In this document: positions 1-9,982 of the stretch, in pieces
How positions within the stretch are numbered: the first letter of the stretch is position 1
Layout of the letters: each line of letters starts with the position of its first letter
Notes under the pieces: generated by a model
Databases searched by the model: none
What the model saw: only the letters and a program-made list of their open reading frames with translations
What the model was told of the DNA's origin: nothing
Position numbers and translations under genes: made by a program
NCBI RefSeq assembly: GCF_003002925.1
Contig: NZ_PVTK01000007.1
Span: 124,001 to 188,000, forward strand
Origin: Vreelandella songnenensis
GTDB taxonomy: Bacteria; Pseudomonadota; Gammaproteobacteria; Pseudomonadales; Halomonadaceae
Direction of reading: 5' to 3'
Length of the DNA: 64,000 nt

Positions 1-120
1 GCAGGTTCTCTACAGTGACTTGTGCATGAGCACGTAAGTCAAACGCTGTTTTATAATAGACCACAACGCTTGTCTATAGCCACTTGTACAAAACCTCGTA
101 CTTCCTTCAACGACATAAGA

Positions 121-750
121 CTAGCGGATCACGACGCGAGTGCCAACATCAACGAGTTCTGCAACTCGCTCAATTTGCTCATTTGTCACTGCCACGCACC
201 CTTGGGTCCAGTGATAGCGGCCATGAATCTCGGGATCACCGCTTCCGATGCCATGAATTCCGATTGCCCCACCCAGCGCAGTATCCTGCGGTGGATGTCC
301 ATAACGACGATAGTAATCGAAATAGGCTTCATAGTCGCCTTGCGAGTAGATGCCTTTTTCCAACGCCATTCGCGCATGGGCTGGCGTAGGATAATCGATA
401 CCGAGGAATATATGCCACCGACTTTGGTAATTAAATCGGTTAATGCGAAATTCACCCAACGGCGTGACGTTATCACCCCGTACACGCTGTGTCTTGGCGC
501 CCGAGCGGCCCAATGAAATGGGCCCATAGTGCTCCACCAACGCATCACCACGATACACGCTGAGCGTTGACTGCTGATCGTCGATCATCAGCCATAGCTC
601 ACTGCTGTAGCGGGGAATATGCGCCCGCGACAACAGCGTTTCAACCAGGTCGGTTGGCTGGGTATCAAGGGTGACGCTTGACGTGGCAGCGCTGGCAACC
701 GCTGGCCAGCCTAGCGCCAGCGCTAAAAAACGGCGGCGGTTCAATGGCAT
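121..750 (-). CDS. L,D-transpeptidase family protein (YkuD domain)
   Basis: Predicted exported L,D-transpeptidase of 209 residues, the enzyme class that makes 3-3 peptidoglycan cross-links or anchors lipoproteins. The start MPLNRRRFLALALGWPAVASA looks like a twin-arginine-type or short Sec signal (RRRF, then a hydrophobic run). The YkuD core begins near residue 50 (LWLMIDDQQSTLSVY) and ends with the catalytic region: GIHGIG near residue 163 and WTQGCVAVTN near residue 181, where the Cys is the nucleophile and the upstream His belongs to the HxG...TxGC motif. It is a single-domain protein with no LysM or peptidoglycan-binding repeat. A shorter relative lies at 56513-56986. The family call is firm; whether it cross-links, anchors or acts as an endopeptidase cannot be told. 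Confidence 0.88.
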   Translation of the reverse strand: MPLNRRRFLALALGWPAVASAATSSVTLDTQPTDLVETLLSRAHIPRYSSELWLMIDDQQSTLSVYRGDALVEHYGPISLGRSGAKTQRVRGDNVTPLGEFRINRFNYQSRWHIFLGIDYPTPAHARMALEKGIYSQGDYEAYFDYYRRYGHPPQDTALGGAIGIHGIGSGDPEIHGRYHWTQGCVAVTNEQIERVAELVDVGTRVVIR

Positions 751-907
751 GAAAGAGCCCTCAAAACGGGCCAGCTAGCGGCTGACCAACTAAGCATTTC
801 TGGGGGCTGTTATACCCTATAACCGCCGCCGGTGTCAGTGATATCACCCAACTATTTAACACTGATTCTTACAAAAACGTGTCAATTCGGCATCATTCAA
901 CGCAGCG

Positions 908-1372
908 CTAGATATCGGCAAACTCCTGCATGTTAGTCACAAGCTTGCGCACCTGCGCCTCATGGCCTTGTGCCAACGAAGTGAAGAAGGTGGCTTCTGG
1001 CTCGATTCTCGCCCGCAGGGCGCGATGCTCATAAAGCGCCTGAAGCCGCGTATGAGTTTCAATCGCCACTTGGGTGATGTCATCTACAGAACCGGTTACC
1101 GATTTATCGGCCAACTGTTCAAGCTCGGGGGGCTCGGGAAACTCACTGGACTCATCGAACCACGTTTCAAGCACTTTCGAATGATCTGCACCGTCATGAA
1201 AAAGGTCATCGAGGCCTTTTTGCATCTTGATTTCCTGGCTTGCAAGGTACGTCAGCGCCATTTGCATACGCTCATTATCTGTCTTGTCTGCCGCTTCACT
1301 GTATTGCTGGGCCATTTGCTTGTGAAAACCCTCCGCCCAAACAATGAGATCCTTGACCGTATTGTAACGCAT
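908..1372 (-). CDS. Ferritin-like four-helix protein of unknown function
   Basis: A 154-residue, helix-rich acidic protein. I set the start at MRYNTVKDL because AGGAGA lies 7 bases upstream; the longer frame to 1405 has no such site. Helix 1 carries an E-x-x-H pair (WAEGFHKQ), helix 2 a conserved-looking Glu (SQEIKMQ), helix 3 ETH (AIETHTR) and helix 4 a GHE (AQGHEAQ). This spacing is reminiscent of ferritin-like or rubrerythrin-like bundles, though the ligand set is not a clean match to either. There is no signal peptide. It stands alone between the L,D-transpeptidase and the topA operon, all on the minus strand. The fold is inferred; metal binding is only a possibility. Confidence 0.6.
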   Translation of the reverse strand: MRYNTVKDLIVWAEGFHKQMAQQYSEAADKTDNERMQMALTYLASQEIKMQKGLDDLFHDGADHSKVLETWFDESSEFPEPPELEQLADKSVTGSVDDITQVAIETHTRLQALYEHRALRARIEPEATFFTSLAQGHEAQVRKLVTNMQEFADI

Positions 1373-1489
1373 CCTTGTCTCCTCTCTACTTGCCAAACTT
1401 GCCAATCACAAAGTGAGGCCACCATAACGCTAGTGGCCAACTGTTTGATATTGAAAGTACAGCGTAGTTCAGTCGCGATGTTTCCAGCG

Positions 1490-1951
1490 CTACCACTCCA
1501 GGCTGGTTTCCCGGAGCGAGGCTATTTCACGCTTGGCAGACTCTAGGCAGGCAAGCAGTTGAGTGGCTAAATCGGCCTGATTTCCCACGGCGATCATGGC
1601 GGGGTTGGCAGGCGCACGTCGGGCAGCGCCTTCACTACTGTGCAACTGCTCAAGTTGATGGACCAGCCAGCCAAGCCAGCTTTCCGGCGTGTTCATTACG
1701 TCACGCAAGCGCTGAAGCTCGGCAAGCTGCGGGCCACCATCTGCAAGCAGCAGACGCCAAGCGTGATTTTCCAGCCGCGCATGCTCGGTAACTTCCTTGA
1801 GCAGCGAATTCAGCGCAAGCTCCAACAGCGCAAGCGCGCTCTCCTCAAGCGCCATCTGACGAGCCTGGGCATGCTCGTCATCGCCTTTCGCCATGCCGAC
1901 CAGCAGTTCGACCTGGTAAAGGAGCTGATTGGTACGGGCACGCGGGCTCAT
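1490..1951 (-). CDS. DUF6586-type helical protein coupled to topA
   Basis: A 153-residue cytoplasmic protein made almost wholly of predicted helices (starting [17 protein letters not shown]), with no catalytic motif I recognise. Its ATG overlaps the topA stop by four bases (ATGA), so it is translated by coupling and probably always co-expressed with topoisomerase I. A small protein of this type directly after topA is also usual in pseudomonads, where as far as I know it has no assigned role. The DUF6586 assignment is from memory of that gene order and of the sequence style, so it is tentative; the gene itself is well supported by overlap, length and codon use. Confidence 0.75.
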   Translation of the reverse strand: MSPRARTNQLLYQVELLVGMAKGDDEHAQARQMALEESALALLELALNSLLKEVTEHARLENHAWRLLLADGGPQLAELQRLRDVMNTPESWLGWLVHQLEQLHSSEGAARRAPANPAMIAVGNQADLATQLLACLESAKREIASLRETSLEW

Positions 1952-4575
1952 TTACGCTTGTCTTCCACGTGCCATTTACCTGCCTCATACGTGGCTTTCC
2001 AGCCAGTCGCCTTGCCCTCTTCATCGGTCATCACGTACTGCTCTTTGTTCTTGCGCGAGTAGCGGATCTGCGCCGGCCGGCCATCCGGATCTTCGCTGGG
2101 TGCGTCAAGGATGAAGTGATACTTCTCCGGCAGCTCATCGCGGTGAGCCTTGAGCTCCTTGACCAGCGGCGGTCGCGTCTCACGATTCTTGGGGAATTTG
2201 CTGGCCGCCAGAAACAGTCCGCTTGCCCCGTCGCGCAGCACGTAGTGGTCATCCACTTTCTGACAGGCCAGTTCCGGCATCGGGATAGGGTCCATCTTCG
2301 GCGGCGCCACTTCGCCGCTTTTCAACAGCTTGCGGGTATTCTTGCACTCGCTGTTGGTGCAGCCGAAGTACTTGCCAAACCGACCCGACTTGAGCTGCAT
2401 TTCAGAGCCACACTTGTCGCACTCGATGACCGGGCCGTCATAGCCCTTGATCTTGAACTTGCCCTGCTCGATCTCATAACCGTCGCAATCCGGGCTGTTG
2501 CCACAGATATGCAGCTTGCGGGTTTCATCAATCAGGTAGTTGTCCATCGCCGTGCCGCACTTGGTGCAGCGGCGCTTGGCACGCAGGGCATTGGTCTCGG
2601 CCTCGTCGCCGGCATCCGCCGCCACGGCCTCTTCACCAGGGATAAGATCAATGGTTGTCTTGCAGCGCTCCTTGGGCGGCAGGTTATAGCCACTGCAGCC
2701 CAGGAACACACCGGTCGAGGCGGTACGAATCTGCATCTTGCGCCCACAGGAGGGGCAGTCGATATCCGTCGGCACCGGCTGGTTGGGGCGCATTCCGTCG
2801 TCGCTTTCCGCCTTGGCGAGCTCTTCACGAAACTCGCCGTAAAAGGCATCCAGCAGCGCCTGCCAGTTGCGCTCGCCCTCGGCCACCTCATCGAGGCTAT
2901 CTTCCATGCGCGCGGTAAACGAGAAATCCATCAGGTCCGGGAACGACTCTTTCAAGCGCTCAGTGACAATATCGCCCAGCTTCTCAGCATAGAAGCGGCG
3001 ATTTTCCAGCTTCACATAGCCGCGATCCTGAATCGTGGAAATGATCGACGCGTAGGTAGAGGGCCGGCCAATGCCCTGCTTCTCAAGCTCCTTGACCAGG
3101 CTGGCCTCGGTGTAACGTGCCGGCGGCTTGGTAAAGTGCTGCTGCGGGTCGAGGGTTTCCAGCGCCATGGGTGTGCCCTTAGGCAGGTCCGGCAGCGTCT
3201 GGTCTTCGTTCTTGCCGCTGGGCTTCATCACCCGCGTATAGCCGTCAAACTGGAGCACGCGGCCTTTGGCGCGCAGGTCATAGCCCTCTACCTCAACACT
3301 CAGCGTGCTGGAAAGGTACTCGGCCGGGGTCATCTGACACGCCACGAACTGGCGCCAGATCAGCTCGTACAAACGCTCGGCATCGCGCTCCATGCCGGCA
3401 AGGTCGGTCGCCTTGCGCTCAACGCTTGAAGGCCGGATAGCTTCGTGGGCCTCCTGAGCGCTCTCCTTGCTGCTGTAGCGATTGGGCGCCTCGGGCAGGT
3501 AGCGCTCGCCGTACTCGCTGCCGATAAACTCGCGAACGCTCTCGACGGCATCCTTGGAAAGATTGGTCGAGTCGGTACGCATATAGGTAATGTAGCCAGC
3601 TTCATACAGGCGCTGAGCCATGGTCATGGTTTTCTTGACCGAGAAGCCCAGGCGGCCGCTGGCCGCCTGCTGCAGTGTAGAGGTAATAAAAGGCGCCGCC
3701 GGCTTGGAACTGGTCGGCTTGTCTTCCCGGGAAGTGATCGAGAGCTTGGCCTTGCGCAGCGCCTCGATGCTGGCCATGGTTTCCTTTTCAGAGGTAGGCC
3801 GATACGCCTTGCCATCCTGCCGTGCAAGAGCGAAGCGCACCAGCTCACCGTCAGGGGATACCAGGTCGGCATGCACATCCCAGAACTCTTCAGGAATGAA
3901 CGCACGAATATCCCGCTCGCGCTCGACGATAAGGCGTACCGCCACGGACTGAACCCGCCCGGCGGAGAGCCCGCGGGCAATCTTGGCCCACAGCAGCGGG
4001 GAAAGCATGAAGCCCACTACCCGGTCGAGAAAACGCCGCGCCTGCTGCGCTTCCACGCGGGGAATATTCAGAACCCCCGGCGCCTTGAACGCATCCTGAA
4101 TGGCGTTTTTGGTGATTTCGTTGAATACCACGCGCTTGTAGCGGCTATCGTCACCGCCAATGGTTTCGCGAAGGTGCCAGGCGATGGCTTCCCCTTCACG
4201 GTCCAAATCCGTCGCCAGGTAAACGGCGTCAGCCTTTTCAGCGAGCTTCTTTAATTCGGCCACCACCTTCTCTTTACCGGGCAGCACCTCATAGTGCGCT
4301 TCCCACCCATTGTTCGGGTCGATCCCCATGCGCCGGATCAGCTGATCCTGACTCTTGCGCTTTTTATACTCAGCCTTCTCTTCCGCCGACATCTTGCGTG
4401 TTGCCGCGGCCTGGCGAGCGCGCTCCTTGGGGTCGGAAGCTGCCTTGCCCGAGCCGCTGGTCGGCAGGTCACGGATGTGACCCACGCTCGACTTAACGAT
4501 GAAATCGTTGCCGAGATACTTATTGATCGTCTTCGCTTTAGCCGGCGACTCGACGATGACCAGTGACTTGCCCAT
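1948..4575 (-). CDS. topA: DNA topoisomerase I (type IA)
   Basis: Relaxes negative supercoils through a transient 5'-phosphotyrosine link. The 875 residues match the proteobacterial length. The TOPRIM domain opens the protein ([12 protein letters not shown] at 6-17; acidic DLDREGE near 123). The nucleophilic Tyr sits in [14 protein letters not shown] near residue 335. Three four-Cys zinc modules follow in the C-terminal third ([24 protein letters not shown]), then a basic tail ending in DKRK. The reading starts at [15 protein letters not shown], the conserved N-terminus. Transcription runs on into the overlapping small helical gene. A perfect 12-bp palindrome lies 47-58 bases upstream of the start codon and is listed separately. 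Confidence 0.98.
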   Translation of the reverse strand: MGKSLVIVESPAKAKTINKYLGNDFIVKSSVGHIRDLPTSGSGKAASDPKERARQAAATRKMSAEEKAEYKKRKSQDQLIRRMGIDPNNGWEAHYEVLPGKEKVVAELKKLAEKADAVYLATDLDREGEAIAWHLRETIGGDDSRYKRVVFNEITKNAIQDAFKAPGVLNIPRVEAQQARRFLDRVVGFMLSPLLWAKIARGLSAGRVQSVAVRLIVERERDIRAFIPEEFWDVHADLVSPDGELVRFALARQDGKAYRPTSEKETMASIEALRKAKLSITSREDKPTSSKPAAPFITSTLQQAASGRLGFSVKKTMTMAQRLYEAGYITYMRTDSTNLSKDAVESVREFIGSEYGERYLPEAPNRYSSKESAQEAHEAIRPSSVERKATDLAGMERDAERLYELIWRQFVACQMTPAEYLSSTLSVEVEGYDLRAKGRVLQFDGYTRVMKPSGKNEDQTLPDLPKGTPMALETLDPQQHFTKPPARYTEASLVKELEKQGIGRPSTYASIISTIQDRGYVKLENRRFYAEKLGDIVTERLKESFPDLMDFSFTARMEDSLDEVAEGERNWQALLDAFYGEFREELAKAESDDGMRPNQPVPTDIDCPSCGRKMQIRTASTGVFLGCSGYNLPPKERCKTTIDLIPGEEAVAADAGDEAETNALRAKRRCTKCGTAMDNYLIDETRKLHICGNSPDCDGYEIEQGKFKIKGYDGPVIECDKCGSEMQLKSGRFGKYFGCTNSECKNTRKLLKSGEVAPPKMDPIPMPELACQKVDDHYVLRDGASGLFLAASKFPKNRETRPPLVKELKAHRDELPEKYHFILDAPSEDPDGRPAQIRYSRKNKEQYVMTDEEGKATGWKATYEAGKWHVEDKRK

Positions 4576-4621
4576 AGTGCTCCACTTATCTATTGCTTAG
4601 GCTGACCAGCCCACGCCTGAA

Positions 4622-4633
4622 TACGGTACCGTA
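4622..4633. promoter_or_regulatory. 12-bp perfect palindrome upstream of topA
   Basis: TACGGTACCGTA reads the same on both strands and lies about 50 bases before the topA start codon, in the 299-bp gap between topA and the DUF3141 gene. Placement and symmetry fit a dimeric-repressor operator, but I know no regulator with this site, and such a short palindrome can occur by chance. The rest of the gap holds the terminator at 4825-4855 and no further recognisable element. Confidence 0.25.
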
Positions 4634-4824
4634 CAGTGTGAGGATAAACGGCCTGACCCGTGACCAGCACAATTATACGGATGAAAAAATGCGCCTACCC
4701 TACCCCAGCCCTTGACTAAGCGCCAGTAGCAAGCGAACGCTAAAGAACAAACCTTACTTTTTATACCGAAGTAGCTAGACACTAGACCGCCACTTGAAGA
4801 ACGGCAACCCACCATTGCGCTATA

Positions 4825-4855
4825 AACAAAACGCCCCTGCCTTAAGGCAGGGGCG
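4825..4855 (-). terminator. Rho-independent terminator after the DUF3141 gene
   Basis: The arms CGCCCCTGCC (4832-4841) and GGCAGGGGCG (4846-4855) form a perfect 10-bp GC-rich stem around a TTAA loop. On the minus strand the stem is followed by TTTTGTTTATAG. It lies 20 bases past the stop codon of the gene ending at 4875 and insulates it from topA. Confidence 0.9.
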
Positions 4856-4874
4856 TGGTCAGGTCAGAAAGCGC

Positions 4875-7481
4875 TTAACGTTTACGTGGCGTTTTGCGCT
4901 GAGTGATGTCGGCAGCCGGTTTTTTCACCTCGGCGGTTTTTTCAGACTCATCGGCTTTCGGTGGCGGTGAAACCGCCTTGACTGCCTGCTCATCAGTAGC
5001 GGATGAAGCTTTCACAGCCCCCTTTTTATTGACCTCACTGCCCTGCTTGACGACAGCCTTGGTCACTACCGGGTTTTCAACCTGGGCGTCTGTCACCGCC
5101 GCTTTCGCTTTACTGGGTGCAGCAGGCTTTTTAGCTACGGGTTTGCTTTCAGCGGATTTCTTCACCGACGCATTGGTAGATGCCGCTGACGCTTTGGGCG
5201 CTGCCACACCCTTTGGCGCAGACTCCTCAGGGCGGGCTTGGTCAAACAGCGCTTTCACCTGGACAAAACGCTCGGCGGCGTGCTCTGAAAGTTCACCGCT
5301 TGCTGCAAACACGTGCTCGAGATTTTTGATATGCGCATCGATATCGCTGCTGCCTTGCCCAGCCAGCAGCGCAGGCAGCGTCTTCAATGCCTGCTCGCGA
5401 TCCAGCTTCAAAATGGAGAACTGTTCGCGTACAAGGCGCTTGAACTCGCTAAGCTCGATACTCGTTTCAAGCTTGGCCCGCGAGGCGCGCAGACGCTTGA
5501 AGTTGCGCTCATCGGTCGCCGGCGCCCCGCCCATGACGTAAATCAACGAGCGCATGATGGCTTCCTGGGGGCCGCCCTTGGCAATCTGCTCACGCAGCTC
5601 TTCCTGACGGCGCGCCAGAAAGCGGCGGTGCTCGGGTTCTGCACCCGGGCGGCGGCGATGCACGTGCGCATCACCGTATAGTCCAACCGCTGCCTGAAGC
5701 TGAGGCTGACCGTAGATATCCATGAACAGCCGCTCTGTATGGCTGTCGCGCAGGTCACGCATGGCATTCAACGAGGCTACGATGTGATCAGAGCCCATTG
5801 TTTCAAGCGCCTTGAACAGATTATCCGGCGCCACTTCCCGGCGGTTCTTGCGAATGGCCTCGGCCATGACCGGCAGCGGCACAGACAATGGATTGCGATC
5901 CGACAACAGCTTGTACCCAAGCCGAATGGGGTGCATGCGGCGAATGAAACGCGCCGCTTCCGGCGTCATGACCGCCTGCAGCCACGGCTGCACGTAGAGC
6001 CGATAAAGCCCCAGATTGATTTCTGACAGTCGCGCCACGGTGGCAAAGCGGCGATCATCCTCGGCGCTATGCTGCACTTCCTGATCCAATTCTTCAAAGT
6101 TGCGCGGAGTAAACTCAAGCAGGTAGTCGCGCTCGTAGAGACTTGCATCGCTGCCTTCTGGTGGCTTGGTGGCCGTTGTCTCGTAAAGACCGGGCGGCAG
6201 CACATCGATGTAGTCCATGTTGGCAGTGAACTCGGAATGCTCCTTGCGCGATACGCTGCCGGACACAAAGATTCCCAGGTGCCCGGTAGTGTCGTGCATG
6301 CAGTAAACGATGGTCTGGTCGTTGGCAATGATATCGTCGGTGTCTTCGTAAAGATCGCGTATCCAGCCAAGCGCCTGCGGGGGCGGCGTAATATCGTCTC
6401 CTCGCGAGCAGAACACCACGACAGGCGAGCGCAGATTGCGCAGATCGATACGCCGCCCGTCGCGAGTGACCAGCTGTGCCGTCGAGAGCCGGTTGCCCAC
6501 AAACAGGTTATCGACGATGTACTGAATCTCTTCGCCACCCAACACCACATGGCCGCCCCACCAGCGCTCGAAGTCCAGATAGCGCTGGCTCTCTGTGTCC
6601 ACGTTGGCGTAAAGGTGATACTGCTTTTTCCAATAGGTATTGGCCGGGTTAAGACGCTCGAAGTTCTGCACCAGCCAAGCGCCGTCGAACAGGCCATTGC
6701 CCATATCGCTGGTAAACGCCGTTACCCAGCTACCGCCGGTCATCCCGCCGGTATAGCGCATGGGCGCCTTGCCATGCTCACCCGCCCAATAGGAAAGTGG
6801 CGCGCCGGCGATCAGAATGGGACCAAAGAGATCCGGCTCGAGCGCGGCGGCCATCATCAGCTGCCAGCCCGCCTGACAGTTACCCACCACCATGGGCTTT
6901 TCGCTGGTGTCTGGATGAAGCTCGATCACATGACGCAAAAAGGCAATTTCGGCTTCGACCACATCCTCAACGGTTTGCCCCGGTTCGGGGAACGGCAGAA
7001 ACCCGACGAAGTAGCAGGGGTGTCCCGCCTTCAACGCCACGCCCAGCTCGCTGTCGGGCTTGAAACCGCCAATGCCAGGGCCATGGCCGGCACGCGGGTC
7101 AACGACCACGAAGGGGCGCTTTTTTGTGTCGATGACGGTGCCTTCCGGGGGCAACACACGCAACAGTTCGTAGTTGGTAGGCTGGGGCAGCGTTCGGCCG
7201 TCGAGCAGTACCTCGGTTTCAAAACCCAGCACGTTGGGCTTGGTTTGCTCCATGTGCTCAAGATACTGGTTACCGCGCTCGCGCATGACATCCCAGTACA
7301 GCACGCTGCGCTCAACGCTATCGCGCCAGTAGTCGGTCGCCGCACGGCCGATCCCGAAAGGGTCCATCATCGAGGTCAAGACATTGCTGCCAGCCAAGCG
7401 ATCCGACGGTTCGCCTGATGCTTTTGTCCAGGCGCTTAGCAGGGGATTAGCGGCGAGCAAAGAATTGGCAAGAAAATTCAT
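4875..7481 (-). CDS. DUF3141 / PhaC-like alpha-beta hydrolase with Ala-Lys-Pro tail
   Basis: An 868-residue protein resembling class I PHA synthase in its first 600 residues. A lipase-like box GNCQAGW puts a Cys at about 202, as in PhaC. A candidate catalytic Asp lies in SRGDDITPP (near 373) and a His in TTGHLGIF (near 410). I therefore read it as the DUF3141 branch of PHA-synthase-like hydrolases, seen in Halomonas and sometimes called a second PHA synthase. From about residue 745 the chain is low-complexity and rich in Ala, Lys and Pro, resembling the DNA- or granule-binding tails of PhaF/AlgP proteins. Start at MNFLANSL has GGGAG 6 bases upstream; the longer frame would need TTG. No phaA, phaB or phaP lies nearby. 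Polymerase activity is unproven. Confidence 0.8.
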   Translation of the reverse strand: MNFLANSLLAANPLLSAWTKASGEPSDRLAGSNVLTSMMDPFGIGRAATDYWRDSVERSVLYWDVMRERGNQYLEHMEQTKPNVLGFETEVLLDGRTLPQPTNYELLRVLPPEGTVIDTKKRPFVVVDPRAGHGPGIGGFKPDSELGVALKAGHPCYFVGFLPFPEPGQTVEDVVEAEIAFLRHVIELHPDTSEKPMVVGNCQAGWQLMMAAALEPDLFGPILIAGAPLSYWAGEHGKAPMRYTGGMTGGSWVTAFTSDMGNGLFDGAWLVQNFERLNPANTYWKKQYHLYANVDTESQRYLDFERWWGGHVVLGGEEIQYIVDNLFVGNRLSTAQLVTRDGRRIDLRNLRSPVVVFCSRGDDITPPPQALGWIRDLYEDTDDIIANDQTIVYCMHDTTGHLGIFVSGSVSRKEHSEFTANMDYIDVLPPGLYETTATKPPEGSDASLYERDYLLEFTPRNFEELDQEVQHSAEDDRRFATVARLSEINLGLYRLYVQPWLQAVMTPEAARFIRRMHPIRLGYKLLSDRNPLSVPLPVMAEAIRKNRREVAPDNLFKALETMGSDHIVASLNAMRDLRDSHTERLFMDIYGQPQLQAAVGLYGDAHVHRRRPGAEPEHRRFLARRQEELREQIAKGGPQEAIMRSLIYVMGGAPATDERNFKRLRASRAKLETSIELSEFKRLVREQFSILKLDREQALKTLPALLAGQGSSDIDAHIKNLEHVFAASGELSEHAAERFVQVKALFDQARPEESAPKGVAAPKASAASTNASVKKSAESKPVAKKPAAPSKAKAAVTDAQVENPVVTKAVVKQGSEVNKKGAVKASSATDEQAVKAVSPPPKADESEKTAEVKKPAADITQRKTPRKR

Positions 7482-7724
7482 AGAGTCTCCCAAGGGTGAA
7501 TGCGCAGGCGATCAACCCAACAGCCAGAATGCTGCGATGCAATATAGTCTAGGCCACTCCATGGCCAGCGTCGATAAATAGCGCTGCTGTTTTTACACGT
7601 TCAACGTAACCTACCGACACAGCAGGCAGAAACCATCAAACAGTGATAGCATTTTCCCAGGCTTTCGTGGTTTATAGCGCCGCCCGCAGCTTTCGCGTGC
7701 GCAGGCCGATTTTCAGAGGTTGTC

Positions 7725-8708
7725 ATGTCATCTCCCAAGCTGCTTAACCGGCTGACCTTTCGCCAACTGCAGGTATTTCAAGCCGTACACCGCCAGCGCT
7801 CCTACTCCCGCGCGGCGGAACAGCTTGGATTGACCCAGCCTGCGGTCAGCGCCCAGATTCGCCAGCTTGAACAGGCGCTCGGTCAGACGCTTTTCAAATA
7901 CGCGGGCAAGACCCTACACGTGCTGCCGGCGGCGGACACGCTGGCGCTTTCGACTCAGGAAATATTTGGTCAGCTTTCGCGTCTGCAGATGAATCTTTCG
8001 GATATCAACGGCAAGATTTCCGGCGAGCTGAACCTGGCAGCCGTATCCTCCGCCCAGTACATCGTGCCGTACATTCTGGCGCGCTTTCGCGCCCGCTATC
8101 CGGACATCCAGGTACGCCTGAAAGTTTGTAACCGCAGTCAAGCGCTCGAACGCCTGGCACAGCAGCAGGATGACCTGGTGATCATGGCCATGGTGCCGGA
8201 AGATGACCGTCTGGAGGTGATGCCTATCATTGACAACGAGCTGGTGGCGGTCGTGTGGCCGGAGCACCCTCTTCTGGATATGCAGGCGGCCACCCTCGCC
8301 GACTTTGCCCGCCACTATGTACTGATGCGTGAGCCCGGCTCGGGCGTGCGCAGCGCCTTTGAGCAACTGGCGGCGTTTCAGAAAGTCGCGCTTTCGCACC
8401 GTATTGAACTAGGCACCAACGAAGCCATCAAACAGGGCGTCATGGCGCACCTGGGGGTTGCCGTACTGCCTCGTCTGGCGGTACGCCTGGAGCTTGAGCA
8501 GGGTCTACTGACCGAGCTTTCACTGGCGGATTTCCCCATACGCCGCGCCTGGTGCACGGTGTACCGCCGCGAACGCTTTCCCACTCCGGTAGCCGAACTC
8601 TTCTTGCGCTTTGTGCGCGAACACCTGACGCAGTTCCAGCACCATTTCAGGGCTCCATCAAGCCCGCTGCCCAGCCACGGCGTTGCCTGTTTGCCCATGA
8701 CCCCCTAG
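7725..8708 (+). CDS. LysR-family transcriptional regulator (CbbR-like)
   Basis: A 327-residue LysR-type regulator. The winged helix-turn-helix occupies residues 8-70 (LTFRQLQVFQAVHRQRSYSR, then LGLTQPAVSAQIRQLE), followed by a periplasmic-binding-protein-like effector domain (GELNLAAVSSAQYIVPYIL onward). The effector domain style (PEDDRLEVMPI) recalls CbbR-like regulators. It is not flanked by a divergent target: the DUF3141 gene starts 243 bp upstream on the other strand and could be its target, while lipA follows 159 bp downstream on the same strand. The inducer and regulon are unknown. The family call is firm. Confidence 0.9.
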   Translation: MSSPKLLNRLTFRQLQVFQAVHRQRSYSRAAEQLGLTQPAVSAQIRQLEQALGQTLFKYAGKTLHVLPAADTLALSTQEIFGQLSRLQMNLSDINGKISGELNLAAVSSAQYIVPYILARFRARYPDIQVRLKVCNRSQALERLAQQQDDLVIMAMVPEDDRLEVMPIIDNELVAVVWPEHPLLDMQAATLADFARHYVLMREPGSGVRSAFEQLAAFQKVALSHRIELGTNEAIKQGVMAHLGVAVLPRLAVRLELEQGLLTELSLADFPIRRAWCTVYRRERFPTPVAELFLRFVREHLTQFQHHFRAPSSPLPSHGVACLPMTP

Positions 8709-8867
8709 GCAAGGCAGCGGTGTCCAGTTAATCCACAGATATGTTACATTACGCCCTACTACCTACGTATTAATTGGCAACGTATCAATCGGCATGACTT
8801 GAGGGGCAAGCGCTTAGGTTTTCTGTGATAAGCCCTGCCTGCCGCACAGTAGAGAGGCTCTATTTCT

Positions 8868-9920
8868 ATGAGCAATAACCCCACGCAGCGTGTGCCCAGC
8901 GGCCAGAAATTTCGCAATGAACATGGCACCACGGCGATCAAGGATGGCATGAAGGTGCGCGCCGCTCAGGCCGAGGCGCCCTCCCTTGAACGCAAGCCCA
9001 AATGGCTACGCGCCCAGATTCCCGGTGGCGAACGCTTTGAAGCGGTCAAGCGCAACGTTGCCACTCATCGCCTGAGCACCGTGTGCGCCGAGTCGCACTG
9101 CCCCAACATGGGCGAGTGCTGGAGCAACGGTACGGCTACCATCATGCTGATGGGCTCGGTATGCACTCGCGCCTGTCGGTTCTGCGCCGTGGATACGGGT
9201 AACCCCAAGGGCTGGCTGGACCTTGAAGAGCCGGAGAACACCGCCAAGTCCGTCGAGCTGATGGGGCTTCGCTACATTGTGCTTACTTCTGTGGATCGCG
9301 ACGACCTGGAAGACGGTGGCGCCTCCCACTACGCCAGCTGTATCCAGTCCATCAAGGCGCGCACGCCGGAAGTGGTCGTCGAAGCGCTGACGCCAGATTT
9401 CGACGGCGAGCTTCAGGCAATCGAGCGCGTGGTCGATTCGGGTCTGGAAGTATTTGCCCAGAACGTTGAAACCGTGGAGCGTTTGACCAGTCGGGTACGC
9501 GATCCGCGTGCGGGCTATCGCAAGACGCTGGACGTACTGGCCCATGCCAAGAAGCACCGCCCCGAGGTGATTACCAAAACCAGCATCATGCTGGGCCTGG
9601 GTGAAACGGATGAAGAGATTCTGCAGACCTTTGATGACCTGCGCGAAATCGGCGTGGATATCGTGACGCTCGGCCAGTATCTGCGCCCCACGAAAAACCA
9701 CCTGCCCGTCGAGCGCTGGGTGAGCCCTGAAGAGTTTGATCGGTATCGTGAAATAGGCCTTGAGAAAGGCTTTATGGAAGTGCCTTCAGGTCCCCTGGTT
9801 CGTTCAAGCTACCGTGCCGACCGGGTATTCGAAAAGAACAATCTGGGCCTGGCCTCTCCGGCCAAGGTGCCGGGTCAGGAACCCGACCCCAACATCATCC
9901 CCGCGTTTAACGTCGGCTAG
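8868..9920 (+). CDS. lipA: Lipoyl synthase
   Basis: Radical-SAM enzyme that inserts two sulfurs into protein-bound octanoyl groups. At 350 residues it is slightly long because of an N-terminal extension before the auxiliary cluster. The auxiliary [4Fe-4S] ligands are in [12 protein letters not shown] (near residue 73) and the radical-SAM cluster in CTRACRFC (near 99). The C-terminal region has the conserved RSSYRA, the serine that serves the auxiliary cluster. lipA is convergent with lipB and shares the terminator at 9936-9973 with it; in most relatives lipA follows lipB on the same strand, so one of the two has been inverted here. Confidence 0.98.
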   Translation: MSNNPTQRVPSGQKFRNEHGTTAIKDGMKVRAAQAEAPSLERKPKWLRAQIPGGERFEAVKRNVATHRLSTVCAESHCPNMGECWSNGTATIMLMGSVCTRACRFCAVDTGNPKGWLDLEEPENTAKSVELMGLRYIVLTSVDRDDLEDGGASHYASCIQSIKARTPEVVVEALTPDFDGELQAIERVVDSGLEVFAQNVETVERLTSRVRDPRAGYRKTLDVLAHAKKHRPEVITKTSIMLGLGETDEEILQTFDDLREIGVDIVTLGQYLRPTKNHLPVERWVSPEEFDRYREIGLEKGFMEVPSGPLVRSSYRADRVFEKNNLGLASPAKVPGQEPDPNIIPAFNVG

Positions 9921-9935
9921 CCGTTTGTGGCTGAC

Positions 9936-9973
9936 AAAAAACCGCCGCAGCCTCGGGCTGCGGCGGTTTTTTT
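9936..9973. terminator. Bidirectional terminator between lipA and lipB
   Basis: CCGCCGCAGCC (9942-9952) pairs with GGCTGCGGCGG (9956-9966) around a 3-base TCG loop. It is preceded by six A and followed by a run of T, so the stem ends with a U-tract on either strand. It serves both converging genes, whose stops lie at 9920 and 9983. Confidence 0.95.
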
Positions 9974-9982
9974 AAATACAGG

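Noticed and set aside
1-120. Left-edge sequence
   Set aside because: No gene, RNA or signal could be recognised in these 120 bases.
1969-3429. 486-codon plus-strand frame opposite topA
   Set aside because: It mirrors topA codon structure, has no ribosome site and no family resemblance; a GC-rich antisense frame.
6069-7418. 449-codon plus-strand frame opposite the DUF3141 gene
   Set aside because: No ribosome site or domain; the minus-strand protein has clear catalytic motifs over the same bases.
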